64,000 nt of DNA, taken from RSA9 sp036381195. Lineage in GTDB: Bacteria; Gemmatimonadota; Gemmatimonadetes; Longimicrobiales; RSA9. The position numbers and the translations under genes are program-made. The stretch is from positions 19,298 through 83,297 of the forward strand of contig DASVDH010000112.1 of assembly GCA_036381195.1 (NCBI GenBank), in the 5' to 3' direction. Positions 52,863 to 61,447 of this stretch are shown piece by piece. Below the pieces are notes generated by a model. The model was not told where the DNA came from, ran no database searches, and saw only the letters and a program-made list of their open reading frames with translations. How positions within the stretch are numbered: position 1 is the first letter of the stretch; every line of letters begins with the position of its first letter.

Positions 52863-54491
52863 CTACCGCACCTTCTCGATGAAGTCGCCCGTCAGCTCGT
52901 GCTCGTCCGCGCCGGTCACGCGCACGCGCACGAACTCGCCCGCACGCACGCCGGCCGCTCCACGGATCAGCACCACGCCGTCCACCTCCACCGCGTCGCG
53001 CGATGAACGCCCCACCGCCACGCCCGCTCCACCCTCCGAGGCCGCACGGTCCACCAGCACCACCAGCTCGCGCCCGACTTGCGCCTCGTTCCGTTCCAGC
53101 GTGATCCCACGCTGCACGTCCTCCAGCCGCTCGAGCCGCTCGCGCTTCACCTCGTCCGGCACCTGATCCGGCATCTCCGCCGCGGGCGTGCCCTCCTCCG
53201 CCGAGAACGCGAACGCGCCCACGTGGTCGAACCGGATCTCCTCCAGCAGGTCGAGCAACGCCTGGAAGTCCTCCTCCGTCTCGCCCGGGAATCCCACGAT
53301 CACCGTCGTCCGCAGCGCCAGGTCCGGCACCGCATCGCGCAGCCATTGCACCCGCTCGCGGATCGTCGCGCGCCGCTCCGGCCGCCGCATCCGCTTCAGC
53401 ACCGCGTCGGACCCGTGCTGGATCGGCATGTCCAGGTACGGCACGATGCGCGGCTCGCGCGCCATCAGCTCCACCAGGTCCCGCTGGATCCCCGAAGGAT
53501 ACATGTAGAATAGCCGGAACCACGGGATCGCAGTCTCCGCGAGCAGTGCCTCGAGCAGCTCGCAGAGCCGCCCCGTGCGAGGGCCGCGCCGCTCGCGTCC
53601 GTTCCTTCCCGCCGCCGCGGCCGCGCGCACGCTCCGCGCCCCGGCGCCCGCGTCCACACCGGCCATCCGGGCGAACGGCCGCCCCACGAACAGCCCGTTC
53701 CCCCCGTCCGCGATTTCCCCCGCGGTCCCCTCACCCGGGTGGCCGGGCCGAGGGAGAGGGCCACCCTCACCGCCACCAGTCTCCTCCTCGCGCCGGAAGA
53801 GGTCCCGTCCATACCACGTGGTGTCCTGGCTGACCAGTCCCAGCTCGACGACGCCGGAGGCTTCCAGCTCCTGGGCCTCCCGCACGAGCTGCTCGATCGG
53901 CGCCGAGCGATGCTTTCCGCGCATCAACGGGATCGCGCAGAACGTGCACGCGTGGTCACAGCCCTCGCTCACCTTGAGGAACGACGTGTGCCGCCGGTTC
54001 GAGCTCAGCCGCAGCGGCTGCTCCATCGTCGGCACACCACCGTCCGCCTGGAGCAGCCCGCGCGACCGCAACTCCTCCACGAGCCGGCCGGCCTCGGTGA
54101 GCCCCAGGAACAGGTCGACCTCCGGCAGCTCGCGCGCGAGCTCCTCCTTGTAGCGCTGCACCAGACAGCCCATCGCCACCACCGCGCGCACCCGACCCTC
54201 GGCCTTCAGCCGTACCGCGTCCAGCAGCGCGTCGATGGACTCCTCTTTCGCGATGTCGATGAAGCCACACGTGTTGATGACGATGACGTCGGCGCCATTC
54301 GCCCCCTCGCCGACACGCGCGCCCGCGCCCGCGAGCCACGCCCGGATTCGCTCGCTGTCCACGGTGTTCTTGTCACAGCCCAGCGTGACCATTCCCACGC
54401 GCGGGCCGCGCGCAGGCGCAGCCCCGCCGGCGGGCTGCACCGGTCCCCTCAGCACGGGCAGGGCGCGGGTGGATCGGCTCTGGTGGCGCAT
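52863..54491 (-). CDS. rimO: Ribosomal protein S12 methylthiotransferase RimO with an internal insertion
   Basis: A 542-residue radical SAM enzyme that methylthiolates Asp88 of S12. The MTTase domain uses Cys39 (LGCDKNTVDSE), Cys75 (NTCGFID) and Cys109; the radical SAM cluster uses Cys178, Cys182 and Cys185 in CDHACTFCAIP; the TRAM domain is C-terminal. About 100 residues longer than usual: residues 232-307, right after SQDTTWYGRDL, are a Gly/Arg/Ala-rich insertion without homology to the family. The frame is intact and the rest is conserved, so the protein is probably functional. Confidence 0.93.
   Translation of the reverse strand: MRHQSRSTRALPVLRGPVQPAGGAAPARGPRVGMVTLGCDKNTVDSERIRAWLAGAGARVGEGANGADVIVINTCGFIDIAKEESIDALLDAVRLKAEGRVRAVVAMGCLVQRYKEELARELPEVDLFLGLTEAGRLVEELRSRGLLQADGGVPTMEQPLRLSSNRRHTSFLKVSEGCDHACTFCAIPLMRGKHRSAPIEQLVREAQELEASGVVELGLVSQDTTWYGRDLFRREEETGGGEGGPLPRPGHPGEGTAGEIADGGNGLFVGRPFARMAGVDAGAGARSVRAAAAAGRNGRERRGPRTGRLCELLEALLAETAIPWFRLFYMYPSGIQRDLVELMAREPRIVPYLDMPIQHGSDAVLKRMRRPERRATIRERVQWLRDAVPDLALRTTVIVGFPGETEEDFQALLDLLEEIRFDHVGAFAFSAEEGTPAAEMPDQVPDEVKRERLERLEDVQRGITLERNEAQVGRELVVLVDRAASEGGAGVAVGRSSRDAVEVDGVVLIRGAAGVRAGEFVRVRVTGADEHELTGDFIEKVR
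53571..53798. other. In-frame insertion in rimO with an imperfect palindrome
   Basis: A 228-base segment (76 codons) interrupts the conserved radical-SAM region. It contains CCCCTCACCC and AGGGAGAGGG (53727-53760) flanking GGCCGGGCC, an imperfect palindrome of the sort found in REP-like intergenic elements. The length is a multiple of three and no stop occurs in the rimO frame. Confidence 0.6.
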
Positions 54492-54588
54492 GATTCGGGG
54501 GTTCCAGGAATCCAGGCTGGAAGGCGGCCGAATATACGCGCGGCCCGGCGGACGATCAACGCTGCCGGGCCGCGCCGCATCCGCTGAC

Positions 54589-55542
54589 TCAGCCGCGCTC
54601 CACGATGTGCGCGTTCGGCGGCGGCGTGAAGCGGAACAGCTCTTCGTCGAGCGGCTGGTTGATCTCGAGGCCGTGGAGCTCGATGAGCCGCACGTTGCCG
54701 TTCTCCTCCGTGATCTCGAAGCGGCGGACCAGGTAGTCGCGGTCATCCACCCAGATCCGGAGCCGCTCGTACCCCTGGGGCTGCTTCGGGACCAGCGTCA
54801 GGACGTACGCATCCCGCCCGCCGACCGCCTCACGCCCGTCCAGCGTCGCGTCGAAGCGCTCCAGCGGATTGCCGACGAACTGGCTGCGCAGGTCCACTCC
54901 GGTCGAGCCCTGCTCCCCCGCGGGCGCCCGCATCACCTGGAGCGAATCCACGCTCGGGTAGTAGACCCAGAAATGGCGGCCGTCGCTCACGATCACGTCG
55001 CCTGCCGGGTCCTCGAAGCGCATGAGGAAGCGGTCCGGGTGGCGCTGGTACAGTCGGCCCTTGCTCCGCACATCCGTCCGCAGCAACCGATTCCGCAACC
55101 GCTGCGTGAACTCCGCCGCCATCGTGTTGACGCGTGCGTACGCCAGGGACGCACGCCGCAGGATCGCAGCCGCATCCGCTTGCGGGGTGTCCCGCGCGCC
55201 GCTCGTCTCCGCCCCCGGCGCGGCGTCCGCTGGCTGCCCGGGCTGCGCGCCGTCCCGTGGCCGCGCCGGAGCGTCGCCGCCCGGCGCCGCGGTCGTCTCC
55301 GAGGCACCTCTCCCAGCCGTTTCCACTGCCGACGACGCGTCGGGAGCCGGCGCCGGACGCGCCTCCACGCCCCCGGACGCCGCGGCGTCCTCGCCAGCGC
55401 GGCGGCCGGCCGCCGCGTACCCGGACTCAGCCGCGGCCGGCGCGGCACCGGCCGCGTCCTCTTCCGGCATCCGCCGCCCCACGCCGATGGCCAGCGCGAT
55501 CACCGCGCAGACGGCGGCCACGATCATCGCGATCCGTCTCAT
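54589..55542 (-). CDS. lolA: Outer membrane lipoprotein carrier protein LolA with long linker
   Basis: A 317-residue exported protein. A signal or anchor segment (about 1-22) is followed by roughly 100 residues rich in Ala, Gly, Pro and Glu and then the LolA fold: AYARVNTMAAEFTQRLRN, GRLYQRHPDRFLMRFEDP, VSDGRHFWVYYPSVDSLQVM and the C-terminal FRFTPPPNAHIVERG. It ferries lipoproteins from the inner to the outer membrane. The linker suggests that the protein may stay tethered to the inner membrane, which is inference. GAGAGG precedes the start; a GTG directly before the ATG is possible. A 13-bp hairpin lies just upstream. Confidence 0.92.
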   Translation of the reverse strand: MRRIAMIVAAVCAVIALAIGVGRRMPEEDAAGAAPAAAESGYAAAGRRAGEDAAASGGVEARPAPAPDASSAVETAGRGASETTAAPGGDAPARPRDGAQPGQPADAAPGAETSGARDTPQADAAAILRRASLAYARVNTMAAEFTQRLRNRLLRTDVRSKGRLYQRHPDRFLMRFEDPAGDVIVSDGRHFWVYYPSVDSLQVMRAPAGEQGSTGVDLRSQFVGNPLERFDATLDGREAVGGRDAYVLTLVPKQPQGYERLRIWVDDRDYLVRRFEITEENGNVRLIELHGLEINQPLDEELFRFTPPPNAHIVERG

Positions 55543-55555
55543 CACCTCTCGCTAC

Positions 55556-55604
55556 ACGAAGGCTCCGGTTACCGCTCGTGGTACACGGTCGCCGGAGCCC
55601 TCGT
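55556..55604 (-). promoter_or_regulatory. Stem-loop immediately upstream of lolA
   Basis: In the minus-strand transcript ACGAGGGCUCCGG and CCGGAGCCUUCGU pair over 13 positions with a single G-U wobble; the loop contains an inner ACCG/CGGU pairing. It ends 13 bases before the lolA ATG, with the ribosome binding site between. No T-run follows, so it is more likely a processing, stability or translational element than a terminator. Confidence 0.6.
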
Positions 55605-55670
55605 TCCTGTCTTTCCGGGCCGGCCACGCCTCGCCCGGGTCCGTGGTGCGGGCGAGCCGGACGCGCCAGC

Positions 55671-57950
55671 TCACTCCCCCAGCAGCGAGTCCAGCGCCTC
55701 GAACCCCACCAGCACTTCACGCGGCTTCGATCCGTCCGGCGGCCCGAGCACGCCCGCGTGGTGGAGCTGATCGATGATCCGTGCCGCGCGCCCGTACCCG
55801 ATGCGAAGTCGCCGCTGCAGCAGCGACGTCGAGCCCTGGCGGAACTGGATGCACACCTCGGCCGCCTGACGGAACAGCGGATCGCGCTCCTCAAGCAGCG
55901 TGAGCTCTGCGTCCTCGCCCTCCTCCTCCGCCTCGAGCGCGCGGACCATCTCGAGGATGTCGTCCTCCACGCCGGGCCGCTCCGCCGCCCGCTCGCGATA
56001 CCACTGCATGAGCCGCTCGGTGTCTTCCGTCGGCAGGAACGCGCCCTGGATCCGCACCGGGTCCGACTGGCCCGGCGGCAAGAACAGCATGTCGCCGTTG
56101 CCGAGCAGCGCGTCCGCGCCGTTCTGGTCCAGGATCGTGCGCGAATCGACTTTCGAGCTCACGCGGAACGCGATCCGGCACGGGAAGTTCGCCTTGATCA
56201 GGCCGGTGATCACGTTCACGCTCGGGCGCTGCGTCGCCACGATCAGGTGGATCCCGATCGCCCGCGCCTTCTGTGCGAGCTGCGCCAGCGGCTTCTCGAT
56301 CTCCGCCTGCACGGACAGCATCAGGTCCGCCAGCTCGTCCACGACGATCACGATGAACGGCAGCGGGCCGTCCTTGTAGATCCAGCGGTCGGGGTCGCCC
56401 TCCTCGCCTGCCGGCTCCACGCGGCGCAGCGTCTGACCGTCCAGGACCCGCCGGTTGAACTCGAGGATCGAGCGCGCGCCGTTCTCCGACAGCAGCTCGT
56501 AGCGGCGCTCCATCTCGAGCACGGCCCACTTCAGGACCGTGGCCGCGTCCTTCGGGTCCGTCACCACCGGGTGGCGCAGGTGGGGCAGGTCCCGGTACAT
56601 GCTGAGCTCGACCATCTTCGGGTCGATCAGGAGCAGGCGGAGCGACCGCGGCGAGTGCCGGTAGACCAGGCTCGTGATGATGGTGTTGATGCAGACGGAC
56701 TTGCCCGAGCCCGTCGCGCCCGCGATCAGCAGGTGCGGCATCCGGGCGAGGTCCGCGACGTAAGGCTTGCCTGTGAGGTCGCGACCCAGCGCGAGCGGGA
56801 GGTTGCTGCGGCTGCGCTGGAACGCCGACGTCTCCAGCAGGTCCCGCAGCATCACCACTTCCGGCTCCGGGTTCGGCACCTCGACCCCCACCGCCCCCTT
56901 GCCCGGAATCGGCGCCACGATCCGCACGCTCGGCGCCTTCAGCGCGAGCGCCAAGTCCGCGTCCAGCGCGGCGATCTTGTTCACCTTCACGCCCGCTGCG
57001 GGGATCACCTCGAACTGCGTCACCACGGGCCCGGTGGTCCTGCCGCCGATTCGCCCTTCCACCTTGAACGTGCGCAGCGTCTCGACGACCACCTCGCCCA
57101 GGCGGTCCAGCTCCTCATCGCTGAGCGACGCGGACCGCGGCGGCTGCTCCGTCAGCAGCGAGAGCGGAGGCCGGTCCTCGGACCCGGGGTCTCCCGGATC
57201 CTCGAGCAGCGGCTCGGGTGGCGGCGCGGCGCGGCGCGCGCCCCGCCCCGCCCGAGCGCTCCCTGCCTTGCCCTCGCGCGCGGGTTCGGCGCGCGGGGCC
57301 GGCGGAGCCACGGCCACGGCCTCCAGCGCGCCCCGGAACGGGACATCGGGCGCGTCCACGGGGAGCGCCGCGTTCGCGGGGGCCGCGGCATCCGCCGCCC
57401 GCAGGCGCGCGCCCATGTTCCGCGCCGCACGCCACGTCCCCTGCACGGCCGCTCTGATCGGGTTCCAGCCGATCGTCCCGACGCACAGCGCGATGAAGAG
57501 GAACACCAGGACCACGATCGCGCCGAACGGCCCCAGCCCTGCGGCCAGCGGAACGCCCAACGCCGTTCCCGCCCAGCCCGCGCCCGGCAGCGGCTCCAGC
57601 CACGGGTCCCTGCCCTCCAGGCCGACCAGCGCCGCCCCCGTCGGCAGCAGCAGCGCCAGCCCCAGCGCCAGCGCGCCCCACCGGATCGCGTTCTCCTTCT
57701 CCAGCCAGCCGAAGCAGCCCGCGCCGGCCAGTGCGGGGACCGCCACGACGAGGGGCAGGCCCACGCCCAGCGCCCGGAAGCCCCACCGCGAGATCAGGGC
57801 TCCCATCCCGCCCATGAGGTTGCCTCGGGGGAACGCGCTCTCCGCCGCCGGCCCCAGCACCGCCGGTGGAATCAGGCTCAGCCCCAACAGTACGGTCACG
57901 GCCAGCAAGCCGATGCCGAGCAGCTCGCGTCTCTGCGATTCCGAAAGCAT
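55671..57950 (-). CDS. ftsK: DNA translocase FtsK
   Basis: A 759-residue membrane-anchored motor that pumps chromosomal DNA at the division septum. Four transmembrane segments occupy roughly 10-170, a Pro/Ala/Glu-rich linker follows, then the beta/alpha domains with GATGSGKSVCINTII (Walker A), IVIVVDELADLM (Walker B) and the C-terminal gamma winged helix (FRQGSTSLLQRRLRIGYGRAARIIDQL). The short linker makes it SpoIIIE-like in layout. The ATG lies 20 bases after the comB stop; upstream in-frame starts fall inside comB. Confidence 0.96.
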   Translation of the reverse strand: MLSESQRRELLGIGLLAVTVLLGLSLIPPAVLGPAAESAFPRGNLMGGMGALISRWGFRALGVGLPLVVAVPALAGAGCFGWLEKENAIRWGALALGLALLLPTGAALVGLEGRDPWLEPLPGAGWAGTALGVPLAAGLGPFGAIVVLVFLFIALCVGTIGWNPIRAAVQGTWRAARNMGARLRAADAAAPANAALPVDAPDVPFRGALEAVAVAPPAPRAEPAREGKAGSARAGRGARRAAPPPEPLLEDPGDPGSEDRPPLSLLTEQPPRSASLSDEELDRLGEVVVETLRTFKVEGRIGGRTTGPVVTQFEVIPAAGVKVNKIAALDADLALALKAPSVRIVAPIPGKGAVGVEVPNPEPEVVMLRDLLETSAFQRSRSNLPLALGRDLTGKPYVADLARMPHLLIAGATGSGKSVCINTIITSLVYRHSPRSLRLLLIDPKMVELSMYRDLPHLRHPVVTDPKDAATVLKWAVLEMERRYELLSENGARSILEFNRRVLDGQTLRRVEPAGEEGDPDRWIYKDGPLPFIVIVVDELADLMLSVQAEIEKPLAQLAQKARAIGIHLIVATQRPSVNVITGLIKANFPCRIAFRVSSKVDSRTILDQNGADALLGNGDMLFLPPGQSDPVRIQGAFLPTEDTERLMQWYRERAAERPGVEDDILEMVRALEAEEEGEDAELTLLEERDPLFRQAAEVCIQFRQGSTSLLQRRLRIGYGRAARIIDQLHHAGVLGPPDGSKPREVLVGFEALDSLLGE

Positions 57951-57970
57951 GTCCCGTCCGGCACCCGCGC

Positions 57971-58690
57971 CTAGAGCGAAACCTGCCGCTCCCGCAGCCG
58001 CGGCACCACCGAGTGCCGGTCCACGGTCGCGCAATACATCACATCGTCACCGTGCCCGATCTCCCGCAGTTGGCGCCCCGCGGCCGAGCGGTGGAGCCAG
58101 CTCTCCAGTCTGCGGGTTGCCCGCCGCGCCAGCGACATCGCTACCGCCGCCGCATCGTTCCCCCGCGGCGCACGCTCCAGCCGCTCGCGCAGCCGCAGGG
58201 CCAGCATCCCGGCGCACAACGCGTCCTCCAGCGCGAAACGCCGCTCGCGCCCCGCGCACACCACCGCGACGTCCTCACCCGCCCCCGCCAGCTCCGTCAC
58301 CACCGCGTCCAGGTTGGACAGCGCCGCGATCACGACCTGACGCGCACCCGCACACGTCGACAGCGCCGGCGTCCCGTTCGTCGTCGCCATCACCAGCACC
58401 TTGCCCGCGACCCGCCCCGCCGTGAACTCCAGCGGCGAGTTGCCCAGGTCGAACCCCGGGATCTTCAGCCCGCGCCGCTCCCCGCACAGCAGCACGTCCT
58501 GACGCCCCAACACCTGCGCGAGCTGGACCGCATCGTCCGCCGTCTGCGTCGGGAAGATGGTGCGTGCCCCGTTCGCCAGGGCTTCCACGATCGTGCTCGT
58601 CGCCCGGAGCACGTCGATCACCACCGCGATCCGGCCGCCCAGCTCGCTCGTGCCCAGCTCTCCGGGCGTGAAGTAGACGTCGATCCTCAC
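57971..58690 (-). CDS. comB: 2-phosphosulfolactate phosphatase family protein (ComB)
   Basis: A 239-residue protein with the ComB motifs VVIDVLRATSTIVEALANGA, LCGERRGLKIPGFDLGNSP, MATTNGTPAL and CAGRERRFALEDALCAG. In methanogens the enzyme dephosphorylates phosphosulfolactate in coenzyme M synthesis; many bacteria carry it without that pathway, and no sulfolactate genes are present here. Its ATG overlaps the accC stop by four bases, which ties its expression to fatty-acid synthesis. The true substrate is open. Confidence 0.92.
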   Translation of the reverse strand: MRIDVYFTPGELGTSELGGRIAVVIDVLRATSTIVEALANGARTIFPTQTADDAVQLAQVLGRQDVLLCGERRGLKIPGFDLGNSPLEFTAGRVAGKVLVMATTNGTPALSTCAGARQVVIAALSNLDAVVTELAGAGEDVAVVCAGRERRFALEDALCAGMLALRLRERLERAPRGNDAAAVAMSLARRATRRLESWLHRSAAGRQLREIGHGDDVMYCATVDRHSVVPRLRERQVSL

Positions 58691-60051
58691 GTCCCCACCA
58701 CAGCCCGGCTCGCCATCCGGCGCTCGAGGTACTTCGTGTCCACTTCACCCGCGACGAACTCCGGCTCCTGGATCAGCTCCAGGAGGAACGGGATCGTCGT
58801 CTGCACACCCTCGATGATGAAAGACTCGAGCGCCAGGCGCATCCTGGCCAGCGCCTCCTCGCGCGTGTTCCCGTGCACGATCAGCTTTCCGATCAGCGAG
58901 TCGTAATACGCAGGGACGCGATACCCCGCGTACGCATGCGTGTCGACCCGCACGCCCGGCCCGCCCGGCGGATGGAAGATCGTGATCGTCCCGGGGCTCG
59001 GCTGGAAGTTCCGCGCCGGATCCTCCGCGTTGATCCGGCACTCGATCGCGTGCCCCCGCAGCTCCAGCGGGCGGTCGTTCGGCACCGTCATCGGCTCGCC
59101 CGCCGCGATCCGGATCTGCTCCTTCACCAGGTCCACGCCCGTGACCAGCTCCGTCACCGGGTGCTCGACCTGGATCCGCGTGTTCATCTCCATGAAGTAG
59201 AAGCGGCCGTCTTCGTCCAGCAGGAACTCGATCGTCCCCGCGGAGACGTAGCCGATCGCCTCCGCCCCTCGCACCGCCGCCTCGCCCATCGCCCGCCGCA
59301 GATCCGGCGTCAGCGCCGGCGACGGCGCCTCCTCGATCAGCTTCTGGTGGCGGCGCTGGATCGAGCAGTCGCGCTCGCCCAGATGCACCACCCGGCCGTG
59401 CTTGTCCCCCAGCACCTGGAGCTCGATGTGCCGCGGCCGCGCCAGATAGCGTTCCAGGTACACCGACGGATCGCCGAACGCGGCCTGTGCCTCGCGCTGC
59501 GCCATCTGGAACTGCGCCGCGAAGCTCGCCTCGTCCGGCGCCACCCGCATCCCCTTGCCACCGCCTCCCGCCGCCGCCTTGATCAGCACCGGGAACCCGA
59601 TCTCGCGCGCCGTCGCGAGCGCCTCGTCCACGCTCGCCACCGCGCCCTCGCTCCCCGGCACCGTAGGCACCCCCACCGACGCCATCGTCCGCCGCGCCAC
59701 GGCCTTGTCCCCCATCTGCCGGATCTGCTCGGCCGTCGGTCCGATGAACGCGATCTCCGAGCGCTCGCAGATCTCCGCGAACTCCGCGTTCTCCGCGAGG
59801 AAGCCGTAGCCGGGATGGATCGCCTCCGCCCCCGTCACTTCCGCCGCCGCGATGATGCGCGGGATGTTCAGGTAGCTCTCCCGCGCCGGCGCCGGGCCGA
59901 TGCAAACGTCCTCGTCCGCGAAGCGCACGTGCAGCGAGTCACGGTCCGCTTCGCTGTACACCGCCACCGTCCGGATGCCCATCTCCCGGCAGGCGCGGAT
60001 CACCCGGAGCGCGATCTCGCCCCGGTTCGCGATCAGGATCTTTCTGAACAT
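58687..60051 (-). CDS. accC: Acetyl-CoA carboxylase, biotin carboxylase subunit
   Basis: A 454-residue ATP-grasp enzyme that carboxylates biotin on AccB. KILIANRGEIALRVIRACREMG is the N-terminal signature, KAAAGGGGKGMR the ATP loop, and EMNTRIQVEHPVTELVTGVDL the metal and bicarbonate site. The ATG has no recognisable ribosome binding site but gives the canonical MFRKILIANRGE; a GTG 13 codons upstream is possible. It lies 139 bases after accB. Subunits AccA and AccD are not in the window. Confidence 0.97.
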   Translation of the reverse strand: MFRKILIANRGEIALRVIRACREMGIRTVAVYSEADRDSLHVRFADEDVCIGPAPARESYLNIPRIIAAAEVTGAEAIHPGYGFLAENAEFAEICERSEIAFIGPTAEQIRQMGDKAVARRTMASVGVPTVPGSEGAVASVDEALATAREIGFPVLIKAAAGGGGKGMRVAPDEASFAAQFQMAQREAQAAFGDPSVYLERYLARPRHIELQVLGDKHGRVVHLGERDCSIQRRHQKLIEEAPSPALTPDLRRAMGEAAVRGAEAIGYVSAGTIEFLLDEDGRFYFMEMNTRIQVEHPVTELVTGVDLVKEQIRIAAGEPMTVPNDRPLELRGHAIECRINAEDPARNFQPSPGTITIFHPPGGPGVRVDTHAYAGYRVPAYYDSLIGKLIVHGNTREEALARMRLALESFIIEGVQTTIPFLLELIQEPEFVAGEVDTKYLERRMASRAVVGT

Positions 60052-60190
60052 GGGATTGCGTGCAGTCGCGTCGCTCCCGATGCCTCCCACCCGCCCCTCC
60101 CGCCCCGTCGATCGGCGAGCGGAGACGACCGCCCTCGCGGCCCGGGCTCCATACGACTGTCGTGTCTGGGAGGATGCGGGCGGAGGTGAT

Positions 60191-60922
60191 TCAGGAACGC
60201 GTACCGATCGGCTCGATCCGGAACAGCACCTGCCCGTACTCCACGGGCTCCGCGTTCTCGACCAGGATCTCCCGCACGATCCCGTCGACCTCGGACTCGA
60301 GCTCGTTCATCAGCTTCATCGCTTCCAGAATACAGAGCGTCTGGCCTTTCGTCACCGTGCTCCCCACTTCCACGTAGGGCGGCGCCTCTGGCGCCGGCGC
60401 CGCGTAGAACGTGCCCACCATTGGCGACTTGACCTCGACCAGCTCCCGCGCCGGCGCGGGCGCCGGCTCCGGTGCCGGGGCGGCAGGCACGGCCGGCGCG
60501 GCCTCCGCCGCACCGGGCCCCGACGGCGCCGTGGCCCCGCCGGCCTGCGCCGCGATCACCGGCGCTGGCACCGGCGCGACCGGCGCCGCCACCGCCGGGC
60601 CGGCGACCACCGCCGGGCTCTTCGAGATGCGGATGCGCGTCCCGGCGCGCGCGATCTCGAGCGAGTCGATCCCGCTCTCGTCGACCACCGCGATCAGCGC
60701 CCGCAAGAAATCGATCTCGATCATCGGCCGCACAGACCCCGCGCCTCGTCCTCCCTTCCCGTTCTCCAGCCCCCCTGCCGGGGCATCCACTCCATCCGTC
60801 GCGGCGCTCCGCGCGCGGCCGCCGCTCGTCTCCGACCGCGCCCCGCGCCCGGCCGCCCCACCTGCCTTGCGGCCGGTGCTCGACCGCCGCGTCACCGACG
60901 GCTGCTCTCCGCTCTTCGGCAT
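60191..60922 (-). CDS. accB: Acetyl-CoA carboxylase, biotin carboxyl carrier protein
   Basis: A 243-residue protein. The family-type N-terminus MIEIDFLRALIAVVDESGIDSLEIA starts at residue 67. A Pro/Ala linker follows and the biotinyl domain ends the protein with KSPMVGTFYAAPAPEAPPYVEVG and EAMKLMNE, whose Lys203 is biotinylated. The upstream ATG was chosen because GGAGGGG lies five bases before it, while the internal ATG has no ribosome binding site; the resulting Arg/Gly/Ser-rich 66-residue extension is unusual. It lies 88 bases after aroQ. Confidence 0.92.
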   Translation of the reverse strand: MPKSGEQPSVTRRSSTGRKAGGAAGRGARSETSGGRARSAATDGVDAPAGGLENGKGGRGAGSVRPMIEIDFLRALIAVVDESGIDSLEIARAGTRIRISKSPAVVAGPAVAAPVAPVPAPVIAAQAGGATAPSGPGAAEAAPAVPAAPAPEPAPAPARELVEVKSPMVGTFYAAPAPEAPPYVEVGSTVTKGQTLCILEAMKLMNELESEVDGIVREILVENAEPVEYGQVLFRIEPIGTRS

Positions 60923-61010
60923 GCCGCCCCTCCCTTACTGAATTCCGGGACCCAGCGCCGGCGGGCTCACCACGCTCCGCCAGTCCCCCTCGCCGCGCCA
61001 CCCGCCGCCG

Positions 61011-61445
61011 TCACCGGGCGGCTCGGAGATGCGCGACGAGACCCCTCAGTCCCAGCAAGTAGCTCTCTGTTCCGAAACCCGCGACCGTGCCCACCGCTCG
61101 CGCCGCCAGCAGCGAACGGTGACGGAACGGCTCGCGCGCCTGCGGATTCGTGATGTGAACCTCCACGAACGGCCGGGCCACACCGACCAGCGCGTCCAGG
61201 ATCGCCACGCTCGTGTGCGTGTACGCACCCGCATTGACCACGTACCCCGAAACCCGCTCCGCGCTCACCTGGATCCAGTCCACCAGCTCCCCTTCGCCGT
61301 TCGACTGGAACACCTCCAGCTCCACGCCCAGCTCGCCCGCGACCGCGCGCAGCGCCTCGTTCACCTCGTCCAGCGTCGCGCGCCCGTACACCTGCGGCTC
61401 GCGCCGGCCCAGCAGGTTCAGGTTCGGGCCGTGCAGCACACCCAC
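61011..61445 (-). CDS. aroQ: 3-dehydroquinate dehydratase, type II
   Basis: A 144-residue shikimate-pathway enzyme. VLHGPNLNLLGRREPQVYG contains the Asn and the catalytic Tyr/Arg loop; FQSNGEGELVDWI, VVNAGAYTHTSVAI and PFVEVHITNPQARE carry the remaining active-site residues including the catalytic His. The GTG two bases after the TPR gene stop gives the usual start; a TTG at 61472 inside that gene is unlikely. Its order TPR-aroQ-accB-accC fits a compact operon. Confidence 0.96.
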   Translation of the reverse strand: MGVLHGPNLNLLGRREPQVYGRATLDEVNEALRAVAGELGVELEVFQSNGEGELVDWIQVSAERVSGYVVNAGAYTHTSVAILDALVGVARPFVEVHITNPQAREPFRHRSLLAARAVGTVAGFGTESYLLGLRGLVAHLRAAR

Positions 61446-61447
61446 TC

